A stretch of 64,000 bases of DNA from Larsenimonas suaedae (lineage in GTDB: Bacteria; Pseudomonadota; Gammaproteobacteria; Pseudomonadales; Halomonadaceae): NCBI RefSeq assembly GCF_023712105.1, contig NZ_JAMLJI010000001.1, positions 124,001 through 188,000 on the forward strand, given 5' to 3'. Within the stretch, counting starts at the first letter, position 1. The number at the start of each line of letters is the position of its first letter. Of this stretch, positions 1-10,875 are shown piece by piece. The position numbers were made by a program, and so were the translations under genes. The notes beneath the pieces were generated by a model. That model was given only the letters and a program-made list of their open reading frames with translations, was not told where the DNA came from and did not search any database.

Positions 1-165
1 CACGCCTTCGAGGTAATAATCCGGTTCGCCATTATCGCTGGTGGGCGCTGGGCCGACCGCCGTGAACTGATCGCGCTGCTCGATCAGGGCCATGACACCG
101 CCAACAACGATCAGTACCAGAAACAGCCAGACTTTCGGCGTGATGCGTGAGAGCAGAGATCCCAT
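1..165 (-). CDS. lptC: LptC, LPS export protein (N-terminal part only)
   Basis: The first 55 residues are visible; the gene runs off the left edge. It starts with a short cytoplasmic tip and one membrane segment (about residues 12-28), then reaches D-Y-Y-L-E-G, typical of the start of the LptC periplasmic domain. LptC is the bitopic inner-membrane partner of LptBFG that receives lipopolysaccharide and passes it to LptA. The ATG at 163-165 has a good AAGGAG site located in the end of kdsC, 3 bases away, so the two are probably coupled. The kdsD-kdsC-lptC order is the usual one in gammaproteobacteria and supports the call. Confidence 0.85.
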   Translation of the reverse strand, partial: MGSLLSRITPKVWLFLVLIVVGGVMALIEQRDQFTAVGPAPTSDNGEPDYYLEGV

Positions 166-168
166 TCG

Positions 169-759
169 TTACTCCTTCGGCGTGTCGTCGGTTGCAAGGT
201 AGCGGCGCATGGTCTCGGGCCACTGGCCCTTGGCGTCAACGATCAGTTCACACAGCTCGCGAACGGCGCCATAACCGCCTGCCCGCTGAGTGACGACATC
301 GGCGTTTTCCTGAATGTAGGTCGGTGCATTGGGCACGCTCACACCAAGGCCCGACTTCATGATCGCTTCAAGGTCCGGCAGGTCATCACCGCAGTAGGCC
401 AGTTCTTCAGGGCCAAGGGCCAGGTCACTGGCAAGGGCGCTCAGGGCCTGCCACTTATCATCTCGGCCCATGATGAGGTGTTTGATGCCAAGCTCTCCCA
501 CCCGTCGCTCGACCATCGGGGAGGTGCGTCCGGTAATAATGGCGACCTCGATGCCGAGTGCGAGCAGCATCTTGATGCCGACGCCATCCTGGGTATGAAA
601 GGCCTTGGCTTCGACGCCATTGGCGTCGTAGTACAGTCGGCCATCGCTCAAGACGCCATCGACATCAAGGGCGAGAAGCTGAACCGAGCGTGCGCGGGCG
701 CGTTGTCGGTCAGAGAGCGGCAGTGTCGCCGAAGGCCGGTTGGGTGTGCTTGGCGTCAT
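169..759 (-). CDS. kdsC: KdsC, 3-deoxy-D-manno-octulosonate 8-phosphate phosphatase
   Basis: A 196-residue HAD-superfamily phosphatase that releases phosphate from KDO-8-phosphate to give KDO for the LPS inner core. The nucleophile motif D-V-D-G-V-L-S-D-G lies at residues 32-40, the second HAD motif (I-T-G-R-T) near 75-79, a lysine at about 102, and the acidic motif G-D-D-L-P-D at about 124-129. The short cap-less form is what is expected of KdsC, which works as a tetramer. It sits between kdsD and lptC with a 23-base gap from kdsD. The ribosome site before the ATG is weak, so the extended N-terminus (residues 1-25) is less certain. Confidence 0.9.
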   Translation of the reverse strand: MTPSTPNRPSATLPLSDRQRARARSVQLLALDVDGVLSDGRLYYDANGVEAKAFHTQDGVGIKMLLALGIEVAIITGRTSPMVERRVGELGIKHLIMGRDDKWQALSALASDLALGPEELAYCGDDLPDLEAIMKSGLGVSVPNAPTYIQENADVVTQRAGGYGAVRELCELIVDAKGQWPETMRRYLATDDTPKE

Positions 760-782
760 GAAATAGGGAGCCTTTGAGTGGG

Positions 783-1766
783 TTAAACGACGCCATGCGT
801 CAGTAGGTCGTGCATGTGGAGCACCCCGATGGGCCGGTCACTGTCATCGATCACTGCAAGTGCTGAAATTCGGTGCTGCTCGAGAATATTGAGAGCTTCG
901 GCAGCGAGAAGGCCTGCGTGCACCGTATAGCCGCCGACGGTCATGACGTCGTCGATCGTCAGCGTGCGCAGCGAGTCGTGCTGATCGATGGTGCGACGCA
1001 GGTCACCATCGGTATATACACCAACCAGGATTTCGTTCTCATCAATGATGCAGGTAAACCCGAGCCCCTTGCGTGATATCTCGCCCAGCGCCTCGGAAAG
1101 CATCGTGCCCGATCGAACCAGCGGCAGTTGATCGCCCTTGCGCATCACATCATCAACCGTCAGGAGAAGTCGTTTGCCGAGACTGCCACCTGGATGAGAG
1201 AGAGCGAAATCCTCGGCGCTAAAGCCGCGGGCCTCGAGCAGTGCAATGGCAATGGCGTCGCCCATGGCAAGGGCTGCTGTCGTTGACGAGGTTGGTGCAA
1301 GATTCAACGGGCAAGCTTCCTGATCGACGCCCACATTGAGGTGGATGTCGGCGTGTCTTGCAAGCGTGGAATCATCCCGGCCGGTCAGTGCAAGCATCGG
1401 AATGTTGCGGCGCTTTAAAACCGGCAGCAGGGCGGTAATTTCATGCGTTTCCCCTGAATTCGACAGCGCCAGAAGCACATCGTGCGGCGTCAGCATGCCA
1501 AGATCGCCATGGCTTGCCTCGGCCGGGTGCATGAAAAAGGCGGGTGTGCCCGTACTTGCAAGCGTGGCTGCCATCTTGTGCGCGATATGGCCGGATTTTC
1601 CCATTCCTGTTACCACGATGCGTCCCTCGCAGGCCAGAAGCCGCTGACAGAGCGTGTCGAATCGGGTGTCGAGCTTCTCGATCAACTGGCCCAGGGCGCG
1701 CTGTTCAAGGTCGAGCGTACGGTGTGCGCTTTTGATGAACGAAAATTGTGCAAGTGGCTTTGGCAT
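783..1766 (-). CDS. kdsD: KdsD, D-arabinose 5-phosphate isomerase
   Basis: Converts ribulose 5-phosphate to arabinose 5-phosphate, the first step toward KDO. The product has an N-terminal SIS sugar-isomerase domain (G-M-G-K-S-G-H-I followed by A-S-T-G-T-P, then S-N-S-G-E) and two C-terminal CBS domains ending in G-V-L-H-M-H-D-L-L. I use the ATG at 1764-1766, giving 327 residues, close to the 328 of E. coli KdsD. A GTG at 1820 would add 18 residues with no family likeness. It is transcribed away from mlaF, so the 185-base gap between them must hold both promoters. Confidence 0.9.
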   Translation of the reverse strand: MPKPLAQFSFIKSAHRTLDLEQRALGQLIEKLDTRFDTLCQRLLACEGRIVVTGMGKSGHIAHKMAATLASTGTPAFFMHPAEASHGDLGMLTPHDVLLALSNSGETHEITALLPVLKRRNIPMLALTGRDDSTLARHADIHLNVGVDQEACPLNLAPTSSTTAALAMGDAIAIALLEARGFSAEDFALSHPGGSLGKRLLLTVDDVMRKGDQLPLVRSGTMLSEALGEISRKGLGFTCIIDENEILVGVYTDGDLRRTIDQHDSLRTLTIDDVMTVGGYTVHAGLLAAEALNILEQHRISALAVIDDSDRPIGVLHMHDLLTHGVV

Positions 1767-1951
1767 TTCAAATCCATGACCATGAGTAAATGCACGCTGG
1801 CGTTTTGGCCGCGTGCGCACCTAGGGTATTAAACGAAGGAGCGTTGGCAAGTGCAACCTCGATGCCCTTGCATGCGTTTGAACACTGGCCCTTGCGTAGG
1901 GGGTTAGGATACGATGTTCGATAATTATCATTGACGGCAGTTTGGGAGTCC

Positions 1952-2779
1952 ATGAACGACTCGAATCTTGTTGAAGTAGAGGATTTGCATTTCTCGCGCA
2001 GTGGTCGCCAGATCTTTTCAGGGGTCGACCTCGTTGTTCCCAAGGGCAAGATCACCGCGATCATGGGGCCAAGCGGGACGGGCAAGACCACGCTTTTGAA
2101 GTTGATCGGTGGTCAGCTCGCCCCTGATCGGGGTCGGGTGCACATTGCCAATAAGGATGTGCACCGGTTGTCTCGGTCGGAGCTTTTTCGCATGCGCCGA
2201 CGCATGGGGATGCTGTTTCAAAGCGGCGCGCTCTTTTCGGATCTGTCCGTGTTTGAAAATGTGGCGTTTCCTATCCGGGTTCACACGAACCTGCCGGAAA
2301 CCATGATTCGCGATCTGGCCTTGATCAAGCTGCAGGCGGTAGGGCTGCGTGGCGCACGTGCCCTGATGCCCTCAGAGCTTTCCGGAGGCATGACCCGGCG
2401 CGTGGCGCTTGCGCGTGCGCTGTCACTCGACCCCGATCTGATCATGTATGACGAGCCCTTCGTCGGTCAGGATCCGATCTCGATGGGGGTGCTGGTCAAG
2501 CTGATACGCCAGCTCAATCAGGCCTTCAACATGACCGCCATCGTGGTCTCGCACGACATCAAGGAGACACTTTCGATCGCGGATTACGTCTACGTCATTT
2601 CCGACGGGCGGGTCATGGCGAAAGGGTCGCCCGAGGAGCTTGGCAAGGCCTCCGATCCGCGAGTCAGCCAGTTCGTGCACGGCGAGCCGGATGGTCCGGT
2701 TCCGTTTCATTATCCGACGGACGTTGATTTTGCCGACGATATACTTCGGGGTAGCGGCTTAAAGGAGAGGACGTCGTGA
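1952..2779 (+). CDS. mlaF: MlaF, ATPase of the phospholipid transporter
   Basis: ATP-binding subunit of MlaFEDB, which moves phospholipids between inner and outer membranes to maintain outer-membrane asymmetry. The 275-residue protein has a Walker [10 protein letters not shown] at about 39-47, the unusual ABC signature L-S-G-G-M-T-R-R, and Walker B followed by D-E-P-F-V-G-Q-D-P, all characteristic of MlaF. The chosen ATG is preceded by GGGAG; an in-frame TTG 21 bases upstream lacks a ribosome site. It is first of a tightly packed mlaFEDCB run and its stop overlaps the start of mlaE. Confidence 0.93.
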   Translation: MNDSNLVEVEDLHFSRSGRQIFSGVDLVVPKGKITAIMGPSGTGKTTLLKLIGGQLAPDRGRVHIANKDVHRLSRSELFRMRRRMGMLFQSGALFSDLSVFENVAFPIRVHTNLPETMIRDLALIKLQAVGLRGARALMPSELSGGMTRRVALARALSLDPDLIMYDEPFVGQDPISMGVLVKLIRQLNQAFNMTAIVVSHDIKETLSIADYVYVISDGRVMAKGSPEELGKASDPRVSQFVHGEPDGPVPFHYPTDVDFADDILRGSGLKERTS

Positions 2780-3552
2780 TCAATCAACTGGCGGCGCTCG
2801 GACGCGGCACGATCAACGTGCTCGAGGCGCTCGGGCGCTCGGTGATCTTTCTGGTGATGGGCCTCAGGCTTCCGCTTCAAAACGGGCCGGGGCTGCTTCT
2901 GCGCCAGATTCATTTCGTGGGCGTGCTGTCGCTTCCGATCGTGATCGTCTCCGGGGTGTTCATCGGTATGGTACTGGCCCTTCAAGGGTATGTAGTGCTG
3001 GTCGATTTCAGTGCCGAGGAGGCGCTTGGTCAGATGGTGGCGCTGTCGCTTCTGCGCGAGTTGGCGCCTGTCGTGACTGCTCTGCTCTTTGCAGGGCGCG
3101 CAGGTTCGGCTCTGACCGCGGAAATCGGTTTGATGAAGGCGACCGAGCAGCTCACCAGCATGGAAATGATCGGGGTCGATCCATTGAAGCGCGTCATCGC
3201 GCCGAGGCTTTGGGCCGGATTCATCTCCCTGCCGGTATTGACGGTCTTTTTCAGCGTGGTCGGCATTTTCGGGGGGTATCTGGTGGGCGTCGATTGGCTG
3301 GGCGTCTATTCCGGGTCGTTCTGGAGCACGATGCAAAACAGTGTGCTGTTCACCGACGACATTTTGAACGGCATGGTCAAGAGCGTCGTGTTTGCGATCG
3401 TGGTCACCTGGATCGCCGTGTTTCAGGGCTATGATCTGGAGCCGACCTCCGAAGGTATTTCTCGGGCCACGACCCGCACCGTGGTCTATGGTTCTCTGGC
3501 AGTGCTCGGGATGGACTTCATTCTCACTGCCTTGATGTTTGGAGAGTTTTGA
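2776..3552 (+). CDS. mlaE: MlaE, permease of the phospholipid transporter
   Basis: A 258-residue integral membrane protein of the MlaE (DUF140) family that forms the membrane dimer under MlaF and MlaD. Hydrophobic segments are spread over the protein, and the family-typical stretches around L-R-E-L-A-P-V and [11 protein letters not shown] are present. It starts with GTG at 2776, which overlaps the mlaF TGA (GTGA) and has AAAGGAGAGG about 5 bases upstream, so translation is coupled to mlaF. It overlaps mlaD at its other end. Confidence 0.93.
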   Translation: MINQLAALGRGTINVLEALGRSVIFLVMGLRLPLQNGPGLLLRQIHFVGVLSLPIVIVSGVFIGMVLALQGYVVLVDFSAEEALGQMVALSLLRELAPVVTALLFAGRAGSALTAEIGLMKATEQLTSMEMIGVDPLKRVIAPRLWAGFISLPVLTVFFSVVGIFGGYLVGVDWLGVYSGSFWSTMQNSVLFTDDILNGMVKSVVFAIVVTWIAVFQGYDLEPTSEGISRATTRTVVYGSLAVLGMDFILTALMFGEF

Positions 3553-4016
3553 TGAAGCGCAGTAGATGGCTTGAATGTGGTGTTGGTGTGTTCGTTCTGG
3601 CCGGGTTTCTGGGGCTGGTATTTCTTGGTCTTCAGGTCAGTGGGCTGTCGTTTTCGCGCGGTGGCGATACGTACACGCTCAATGCCAACTTCAGCAACAT
3701 CGGTGGATTGAAGGAGCGCTCGAAAGTGACCATGGCCGGGGTCACCGTGGGTAGGGTCACCAGCATCGAGCTGGATCCCAAGTGGTTCGATGCCCGAGTC
3801 ACGATGTCGGTAACCGATGACCTCAAGGACAAGCTTTCACAGGACACCACGGCGTCGATTCTGACGTCGGGACTGCTCGGTGAGCAGTACATCGGGCTGA
3901 CGCCCGGGGGCTCGCCGGACATGTTGAAAGACGGTGATACCATCAAGGACACTCAGCAGGCCCTGGTGCTGGAAGAGCTGATCCAGCAACTGGTGTCTAA
4001 CTTCAGCAAGGAATGA
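3552..4016 (+). CDS. mlaD: MlaD, MCE-domain lipid-binding subunit
   Basis: Inner-membrane-anchored MCE protein; hexamers of MlaD form the periplasmic lipid channel on MlaFEB. It has one N-terminal membrane segment (about residues 10-28) and a single MCE domain (about 38-117) with the typical N-I-G-G-L-K-E-R-S-K-V and G-V-T-V-G-R-V motifs. Its length is 154 residues, against 183 in E. coli, so the C-terminal tail is short. The ATG at 3552 overlaps the mlaE stop (TGATG). Confidence 0.92.
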   Translation: MKRSRWLECGVGVFVLAGFLGLVFLGLQVSGLSFSRGGDTYTLNANFSNIGGLKERSKVTMAGVTVGRVTSIELDPKWFDARVTMSVTDDLKDKLSQDTTASILTSGLLGEQYIGLTPGGSPDMLKDGDTIKDTQQALVLEELIQQLVSNFSKE

Positions 4017-4057
4017 GTCGGTCGACCGGCGCATCGGATGTTTACAAGGAGAGGATA

Positions 4058-4702
4058 ATGCATAAGGCAATGGTTTCTCGCATTCTGATCGTGTTCATGG
4101 CGTGCATGGGCGTGCTGTTCAGCATGAACGCAAGTGCGGCTCAAGACCCGGAAACGATCATTCGTGACAACGCCAAGGCGTTGATGAGCAAGCTCGACAA
4201 GAAGCAGGGCTACTATCAGCAGCACGAAGACGAACTGAAGCAGCTGGTGGATGAAACGGTCAGCCCGATCGTTGATTTTCGCTACGTCGGTGCAAGCGTC
4301 ATGGGTAAATACTTCCGTGCGGCAAGCCCGGAACAGCGCAGCCGATTTGCTGATGTCTTCAAGCAGACGCTTATCGACACCTACGCGAAAGGGCTGGTGA
4401 CGTTTGACTACAAGACGCTGTCGGTACCGGAAAATCAGAACACCCAGCGCTATGAAGATCAGGCCAACGTCGATATGAACGTGGTCTCGACCAAGGGCAA
4501 GACCTATCCCGTGTCCTACACCCTCAAGCAGCGTGACGGGCAATGGAAGGTCGTAAACGTCGTCGTCAATGGCATCAACCTGGGCCTGACCTTCCGCAAT
4601 CAGTTTGATCAGGCGATGCGTGACAACAACCGCGACATCGACCAGGTCATCGAGCAGTGGTCGCCGAACGTCGATCTGGAAGACGGCAGCGGCAATGAGT
4701 GA
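4058..4702 (+). CDS. mlaC: MlaC, periplasmic phospholipid shuttle
   Basis: Soluble carrier that ferries phospholipid between the outer-membrane MlaA-porin complex and MlaFEDB. The 214-residue precursor has a signal peptide (basic start, hydrophobic core, cleavage after A-S-A near residue 28) followed by the MlaC/Ttg2D fold (D-F-R-Y-V-G, F-K-Q-T-L, Y-K-T-L-S-V-P). The ATG at 4058 is preceded by a near-perfect AAGGAGAGG; longer in-frame starts would hide the signal peptide. Its end overlaps mlaB by 8 bases. Confidence 0.92.
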   Translation: MHKAMVSRILIVFMACMGVLFSMNASAAQDPETIIRDNAKALMSKLDKKQGYYQQHEDELKQLVDETVSPIVDFRYVGASVMGKYFRAASPEQRSRFADVFKQTLIDTYAKGLVTFDYKTLSVPENQNTQRYEDQANVDMNVVSTKGKTYPVSYTLKQRDGQWKVVNVVVNGINLGLTFRNQFDQAMRDNNRDIDQVIEQWSPNVDLEDGSGNE

Positions 4703-5027
4703 ACGGCTGTTCGATGAAGACGACGTCTCACTCGAGGCAACCGGCGATGACCGGCTGGTCATTGCCGGGCGCCCGGGGTTCGATCATGCCTCGGAGCTGC
4801 GTCGTATCGGCATCCAGTTTCTGGAGCGTCGGACAGCAACTGATGCCCTGACGCTCGATGCAAGCGAGGTCGCCAACACCAGCAGTGCAACGATTTCAGT
4901 GCTGCTGGAATGGCTTCGCACCTGTCAGAGCCGAAACATCGATGTTGCCCGTATTCGGCTTTCGCCGACGCTCAAGGGGCTTGCCGAAGTCACGGCGCTG
5001 ACGGATGTGTTCGACGCGTTCGAATAG
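4695..5027 (+). CDS. mlaB: MlaB, STAS-domain subunit
   Basis: A 110-residue STAS-domain protein, the small cytoplasmic subunit that stabilises MlaF in the transporter. The STAS core is visible as a D-A-S-E-V-A-N-T-S-S-A-T-I-S-V-L segment around residues 56-71, with the central serine region expected for the family. The start is placed at the ATG overlapping the 3' end of mlaC, because upstream in-frame sequence merely reads the mlaC gene in another frame. Sequence identity of STAS proteins is low, so the gene name rests largely on position. Confidence 0.85.
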   Translation: MSERLFDEDDVSLEATGDDRLVIAGRPGFDHASELRRIGIQFLERRTATDALTLDASEVANTSSATISVLLEWLRTCQSRNIDVARIRLSPTLKGLAEVTALTDVFDAFE

Positions 5028-5136
5028 TCGTTGGCGCCGAGCGGCGAGGTACAATTGATGGTCTGGGTGCATCGCACTCAGGCCATCTTTTCATTTATGA
5101 TGACGTGATTTTAAACGCGACGAGCAAGGAGTGATC

Positions 5137-5373
5137 ATGCAGCCAACTGAAGTCAAGGCGCGGCTGGAAGAGCGCATCGACGAGTGCGAATTCGTGATTC
5201 AGGGGGAGGGGTGCAACTTTCAGGTCACCGCGATCGGTGAACGGTTTGCCCATCTTAACCGGGTCAAGAGCCAGCAGTTGATCTACGGAGCGCTTTCCGA
5301 GGAAATCGCCAGTGGTGCACTGCACGCGATCACGATCCGTACCTATACCCCCGAACAGTGGGCCAACGCCTAA
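5137..5373 (+). CDS. ibaG: IbaG, BolA-family protein
   Basis: A 78-residue BolA-like protein. The family binds monothiol glutaredoxins through a shared Fe-S cluster; IbaG (YrbA) is linked to acid stress in E. coli. Visible are the short helix-strand start, the central H-L-N-R-V-K-S-Q-Q-L-I-Y turn, and the C-terminal I-T-I-R-T-Y-T-P-E-Q-W. The ATG at 5137 has AAGGAG 5 bases upstream; a GTG at 5131 overlaps that site and is not used. It lies between mlaB and murA, as in E. coli. Confidence 0.9.
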   Translation: MQPTEVKARLEERIDECEFVIQGEGCNFQVTAIGERFAHLNRVKSQQLIYGALSEEIASGALHAITIRTYTPEQWANA

Positions 5374-5382
5374 AAGGCGTGA

Positions 5383-6672
<1,290 letters not shown>

Positions 6673-6716
6673 GGCCTAATACGATGGACGATAGCTCGAG
6701 ATCGCATAGTGAGGTT

Positions 6717-7379
6717 ATGAACACACCGTTGACCATTGCCCTGTCCAAGGGGCGTATTCTCGAAGAGACGCTGCCGCTTCTGGCGCAGGCCGGCATCGAG
6801 CCGCTCGAAGATTTGAGCAAAAGCCGCAAGCTGCTGTTTGAGACCAATCACCCAGACGTTCGGGTGGTCGTGATCCGGGCGACGGATGTACCGACCTACG
6901 TTCAATTGGGCGCAGCCGACCTTGGCGTCGCGGGTAAGGATGTTCTGATGGAGCACGGCGGAAACGGGCTCTATGAACCGCTGGATCTGGACATATCGCA
7001 CTGCCGGCTGATGACCGCCGGTATTGTCGGAGAGCCGCCGCGGCGTGCTCGGCGGCGCGTTGCGACCAAATTCGTCAATATCGCGCGGGATTATTACGCC
7101 TCTCAGGGCATTCAGGCGGAAGTGATCAAGCTCTACGGGGCGATGGAACTTGCGCCGCTCATGAACCTGGCCGACGAAATCGTCGATATCGTCGATACCG
7201 GCAATACCTTGAAAGCCAATGGCATGGCCCCGCGTGAGCTGATCGCTGACATAAGTACGCGCCTTGTGGTCAACAAGGCGTCCATGACCATGCAGCACGA
7301 GCGGATAAAACCGTTGATCGAACGTCTGCGCGAGGCGGTGTCATCTGCCCGGCGCGCGAAGGAGGAGTCGGTTTCATGA
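6717..7379 (+). CDS. hisG: HisG, ATP phosphoribosyltransferase (short form)
   Basis: First enzyme of histidine synthesis, joining ATP and PRPP. At 220 residues it is the short form: it has the catalytic domains (A-L-S-K-G-R-I at the start; the PRPP-binding [10 protein letters not shown] segment near 153-162) and lacks the C-terminal regulatory domain. Short HisG proteins need the HisRS-like partner HisZ, which is not in this window. I start at the ATG at 6717; an in-frame ATG at 6684 with a better-spaced AAGG is possible. The stop overlaps the hisD start (ATGA). Confidence 0.92.
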   Translation: MNTPLTIALSKGRILEETLPLLAQAGIEPLEDLSKSRKLLFETNHPDVRVVVIRATDVPTYVQLGAADLGVAGKDVLMEHGGNGLYEPLDLDISHCRLMTAGIVGEPPRRARRRVATKFVNIARDYYASQGIQAEVIKLYGAMELAPLMNLADEIVDIVDTGNTLKANGMAPRELIADISTRLVVNKASMTMQHERIKPLIERLREAVSSARRAKEESVS

Positions 7380-8689
7380 CCCAGGCAAGCCAAACCATCG
7401 CACGCCTCAGCGCGTCGAGCGTGGATTTCGATCAGGCCCTTGATACGCTTTTGGCGTGGGAAGGAGTGTCCGATCGCGAGGTTCAAACTCGGGTCGACGA
7501 TATTTTAAGCGAGGTTCGAGCGCGGGGCGATGACGCGCTTATCGAGTTTACCGGTCGATTTGACCGGCTGTCCGTCAGCGCCATGAGCGAATTGACGCTC
7601 GGTCGAGCCCGCCTCGAAGAGGCGTATCACGCGATCAGTGACGATCAACGCGACGCGCTGGACCAGGCGGCCGAGCGCATTCGTGCCTATCACGAGCACC
7701 AAAAGCCGACGTCCTGGCAGTACACCGAGGCCGACGGCACCATGCTCGGACAGAAAGTGACGCCGCTGGACCGCGTCGGCGTGTACGTTCCGGGCGGCAA
7801 GGCAGCCTATCCCTCGTCGGTGCTCATGAACGTTGTGCCGGCGCATGTGGCTGGCGTCGACGACATCGTCATGGTGGTACCGACGCCGGATGGCGTGCTC
7901 AATGAGCTGGTGCTCGCGGCCGCGTTCGTTGCAGGCGTTACGCGCGTGTTCACGATCGGCGGTGCGCAGGCCGTGGCAGCGCTTGCCTATGGAACCGAGA
8001 GCGTGCCACGAGTGGACAAGATCGTCGGGCCGGGCAATATCTATGTCGCAACTGCCAAGCGCGCCGTGTTCGGACAGGTCGGGATCGACATGATCGCCGG
8101 GCCCTCGGAAATTCTGGTCATATCGGACGGCACTACGCCCGCTGACTGGTTGGCGATGGATCTCTTTTCCCAGGCCGAGCACGATGAGGATGCCCAGGCG
8201 ATTCTGGTTGCCTGGGACGATGCCCATCTTGATGAAGTGCTTGAAAGCATCGAGCGTTTGCTGCCGACCATGGAGCGTGAGGCCATCATTCGTGCGTCAC
8301 TCGAAAAACGGGGCGCCCTGATTCGTGTCGAAAGTGCCGCCGAGGCCGTTACATTGATCAATCGCATCGCGCCTGAACACCTTGAGCTTTCGGTCGCTCA
8401 ACCGGATGCCTGGCTCGATCAGGTGCGTCACGCTGGCGCCATTTTCATGGGTACCTACACCGCGGAAGTGCTTGGTGACTACTGTGCGGGGCCCAATCAC
8501 GTGCTTCCGACGTCCGGGACCGCGCGTTTCTCCTCACCGCTTGGCGTCTACGATTTTCAAAAGCGCTCGTCACTGATTCAGTGCTCGGCCGAGGGCGCCG
8601 ATCGTCTCGGTCGCGTTGCCTCTGTGCTTGCTCGTGGTGAGTCGCTTACGGCGCATGCCCGCGCTGCAGAAAATCGGTTGAAATCGTGA
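7376..8689 (+). CDS. hisD: HisD, histidinol dehydrogenase
   Basis: Zinc- and NAD-dependent enzyme oxidising L-histidinol to L-histidine in two steps. The 437-residue protein is full length and shows [11 protein letters not shown], the K-I-V-G-P-G-N segment, A-G-P-S-E-I, the zinc-site Q-A-E-H-D-E-D-A-Q, and the late G-P-N-H-V-L-P-T motif. Its ATG overlaps the hisG stop. In Pseudomonas hisC usually comes next; here a terminator follows, so hisC must be elsewhere. Confidence 0.95.
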   Translation: MTQASQTIARLSASSVDFDQALDTLLAWEGVSDREVQTRVDDILSEVRARGDDALIEFTGRFDRLSVSAMSELTLGRARLEEAYHAISDDQRDALDQAAERIRAYHEHQKPTSWQYTEADGTMLGQKVTPLDRVGVYVPGGKAAYPSSVLMNVVPAHVAGVDDIVMVVPTPDGVLNELVLAAAFVAGVTRVFTIGGAQAVAALAYGTESVPRVDKIVGPGNIYVATAKRAVFGQVGIDMIAGPSEILVISDGTTPADWLAMDLFSQAEHDEDAQAILVAWDDAHLDEVLESIERLLPTMEREAIIRASLEKRGALIRVESAAEAVTLINRIAPEHLELSVAQPDAWLDQVRHAGAIFMGTYTAEVLGDYCAGPNHVLPTSGTARFSSPLGVYDFQKRSSLIQCSAEGADRLGRVASVLARGESLTAHARAAENRLKS

Positions 8690-8733
8690 TGCTTGAAAAC
8701 GTCGTCGGGTAGCAAGCGTTACCTGGTGGATCA

Positions 8734-8764
8734 CCAAAAAGGCGGCCTTGGGCCGCCTTTTTGG
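8734..8764. terminator. Bidirectional terminator between hisD and degS
   Basis: A perfect inverted repeat with 14-base arms (8734-8747 and 8751-8764), a 3-base loop, a G/C core, an A-run on one side and a T-run on the other. It can end transcription from both converging genes. Confidence 0.9.
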
Positions 8765-8773
8765 TTGCAGGCG

Positions 8774-10015
8774 TTATTTCTTGTTTGATGGCGTCTGAAT
8801 GGTGGGTTGGCCGGCCGGGCGTTCGGCGGCCTTGATCGAGACCGTCATTTCCTTGCCGTCTCTATACAGGGAGACGGGCACCGCCTGCCCGGGATTGACG
8901 TTGGCGATGTCCATCATTGCGGCTTGCGCATCCATCAAGGGCTTGTCGTTGATGGCGATCAGAATATCACCGGCCTTGATGCCGGCCTTGTCGGCAGGGC
9001 CGTTTTTGATCACTTTCGACACCATGATGGCTTTCGGAACATTGAGGTTCGAGGCATGCGCCAGGCGAGGGGAAACTTCGCGCGCCTCGATGCCGAGCCA
9101 GCCCCGAATGACCCGTCCCTGAGTGACCAGGTCGTCGAGGATGCGTTGAGCCGACGAAATGGGAATGGCAAAGCCAATGCCCTGTGAGCCACCGGTTCGG
9201 GAGAAAATTGCGGTGTTGATCCCGATGACGGCGCCTTCTGCGTTGATCAGTGCGCCGCCGGAGTTGCCGGGGTTGATGGCGGCATCGGTTTGAATGAAGT
9301 CTTCATAGGCGTTCAGGCCCAGATGATTACGGCCGAGGGCGCTGACGATGCCCATGGTGACGGTTTGTCCGACGCCGTAGGGGTTGCCGATGGCAAGCGC
9401 CACATCGCCGACTCGAATGTCATGCTCGGCCGCCAGGGAGGCGACGGGTAGATCGTCAAGGTCAATCTTGAGAACCGCGAGGTCGGTGTCCGGGTCGGCA
9501 CCGATGACGTGAGCAATGGTTTCGCGGCCATCGCGCAACGCCACTTGAATTTCGTCGGCGCCTTCGATGACGTGGTTATTGGTCAGGATATAGCCCTGCT
9601 CACTGACCACCACGCCTGAGCCTAGGCTTGATAGCATGCGTTGGCGCGCCGAGGTGCCCTTGCCGAAAAAGCGGTCGATGATCGGGTTGGATAAGTCTTC
9701 CTTGGACTTGTTCTCGACAATCTTTGACGAGTAGATGTTGACCACGGCCGGAGCCGCGCGCTCGACGGCGTCGGAATAGCTGGGTTGGCCCTGGGTGCGC
9801 GTCAGTGGCTCGGCGGTGCGCGTATCCGGCGCGTCGCGCTCCGCAGGCGGAGGCAGCGCGGGGTCAGGCCTTGTCGGTAGCTCGCTTTGAGGCGCCGTCG
9901 ATGCGTTCGAGGATGGCGCCGAGTCGGGCTGTGAGGGAAGGTAGTTAAGAATGACCACCGCTAACAGGACGCCGCTAATGATGGGCCAGAACAGTGCGGC
10001 AAGGTATTGGCGCAT
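8774..10015 (-). CDS. DegS/AlgW-type periplasmic serine protease
   Basis: Membrane-anchored HtrA-family protease. An N-terminal membrane segment (about residues 8-26) is followed by a proline-rich linker (about 30-75), a trypsin-like domain with the triad H148 (T-N-N-H-V-I), D178 (D-T-D-L-A-V-L) and S252 (G-N-S-G-G-A), and one PDZ domain (about 300-395). One PDZ domain plus a membrane anchor fits DegS/AlgW, which senses misfolded outer-membrane proteins and makes the first cut in the anti-sigma factor RseA/MucA. At 413 residues it is longer than E. coli DegS (355), mainly from the linker. I cannot decide between the two names. Confidence 0.88.
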   Translation of the reverse strand: MRQYLAALFWPIISGVLLAVVILNYLPSQPDSAPSSNASTAPQSELPTRPDPALPPPAERDAPDTRTAEPLTRTQGQPSYSDAVERAAPAVVNIYSSKIVENKSKEDLSNPIIDRFFGKGTSARQRMLSSLGSGVVVSEQGYILTNNHVIEGADEIQVALRDGRETIAHVIGADPDTDLAVLKIDLDDLPVASLAAEHDIRVGDVALAIGNPYGVGQTVTMGIVSALGRNHLGLNAYEDFIQTDAAINPGNSGGALINAEGAVIGINTAIFSRTGGSQGIGFAIPISSAQRILDDLVTQGRVIRGWLGIEAREVSPRLAHASNLNVPKAIMVSKVIKNGPADKAGIKAGDILIAINDKPLMDAQAAMMDIANVNPGQAVPVSLYRDGKEMTVSIKAAERPAGQPTIQTPSNKK

Positions 10016-10102
10016 GAAGGGGATCCTGTGTCGCGAGTCGTCGGGGCCAAATCAGATCGATATACTGCGAAGTGTATCATTTCACGTCAGCCCGGAGGGA
10101 AG

Positions 10103-10861
10103 ATGATCGATCGCAACACGCTGATTCACATGCTCGATGATGAGCTGACGCCGAGTCGGTTCAAGGATTATACGGTCAATGGACTTCAGGTCGAAGGTCG
10201 TGAGCGTATCGGGCGCATCATGGGGGGCGTAACCGCGTGCGAGGCGCTGATCGATGAGGCTATTGCCTGGCAGGCCGATGCGGTGCTCGTGCATCATGGG
10301 TATTTCTGGAAAAACGAGCCGGCCCAGGTGACCGGCATGAAGCGTCGGCGTCTGGCCAAGCTACTGGCCCACGACATCAATGTGCTGGCGTACCATCTGC
10401 CGCTCGATGCCCACCCAAGTCTTGGCAACAATGCGCAGCTTGGGCAGCTGATGGGGTGGACGGTTACTGGCGTACTCGATGGGCCGGTCGGGCAGGGGCT
10501 TTTATACGAAGGCACGCTGTCGACGCCGATGACCCATGACGCACTGACTCAGCACATGGGGGATGTGCTTGAGCGGAGGCCTTTGATGATTCAGGGCCAT
10601 GATCGGCCAATCGAGCGTATTGCCTGGTGCACCGGCGGTGCGCAGGACATGATCGAGGCTGCGCGCGCGGCAGGTGTTGATGCGTTCGTGTCCGGCGAGA
10701 TTTCAGAACGCACGACGCACATCGCGCGCGAGGAGGGCATCAGTTACTTTTCGGCAGGCCATCACGCAACCGAGCGGTGCGGGGTTCAGGCGTTGGGTGA
10801 TTGGCTTTCCGAGCGTGCCGACATCGAGTTCCGGTTCGTGGACATCGACAATCCGGTCTAA
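10103..10861 (+). CDS. Nif3-like (YbgI) dinuclear metal-binding protein
   Basis: A 252-residue NIF3 family protein. Metal-ligand motifs are visible: L-V-H-H-G-Y-F-W (about 65-72), L-P-L-D-A-H-P (about 97-103), and the late S-A-G-H-H-A-T-E. The cellular role of the family is unsettled; it is often annotated as a GTP cyclohydrolase I type 2 homologue. The ATG at 10103 has GGAGGGA 6 bases upstream; an upstream in-frame start at 10007 would overlap the divergent protease gene. It shares its promoter region with that gene. Confidence 0.9.
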   Translation: MIDRNTLIHMLDDELTPSRFKDYTVNGLQVEGRERIGRIMGGVTACEALIDEAIAWQADAVLVHHGYFWKNEPAQVTGMKRRRLAKLLAHDINVLAYHLPLDAHPSLGNNAQLGQLMGWTVTGVLDGPVGQGLLYEGTLSTPMTHDALTQHMGDVLERRPLMIQGHDRPIERIAWCTGGAQDMIEAARAAGVDAFVSGEISERTTHIAREEGISYFSAGHHATERCGVQALGDWLSERADIEFRFVDIDNPV

Positions 10862-10875
10862 GCGGGTCGTTCTAT

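Noticed and set aside
1767-1951. A defined promoter for mlaF
   Set aside because: TACGAT- and GATAAT-like boxes are present but none has a properly spaced -35 partner.
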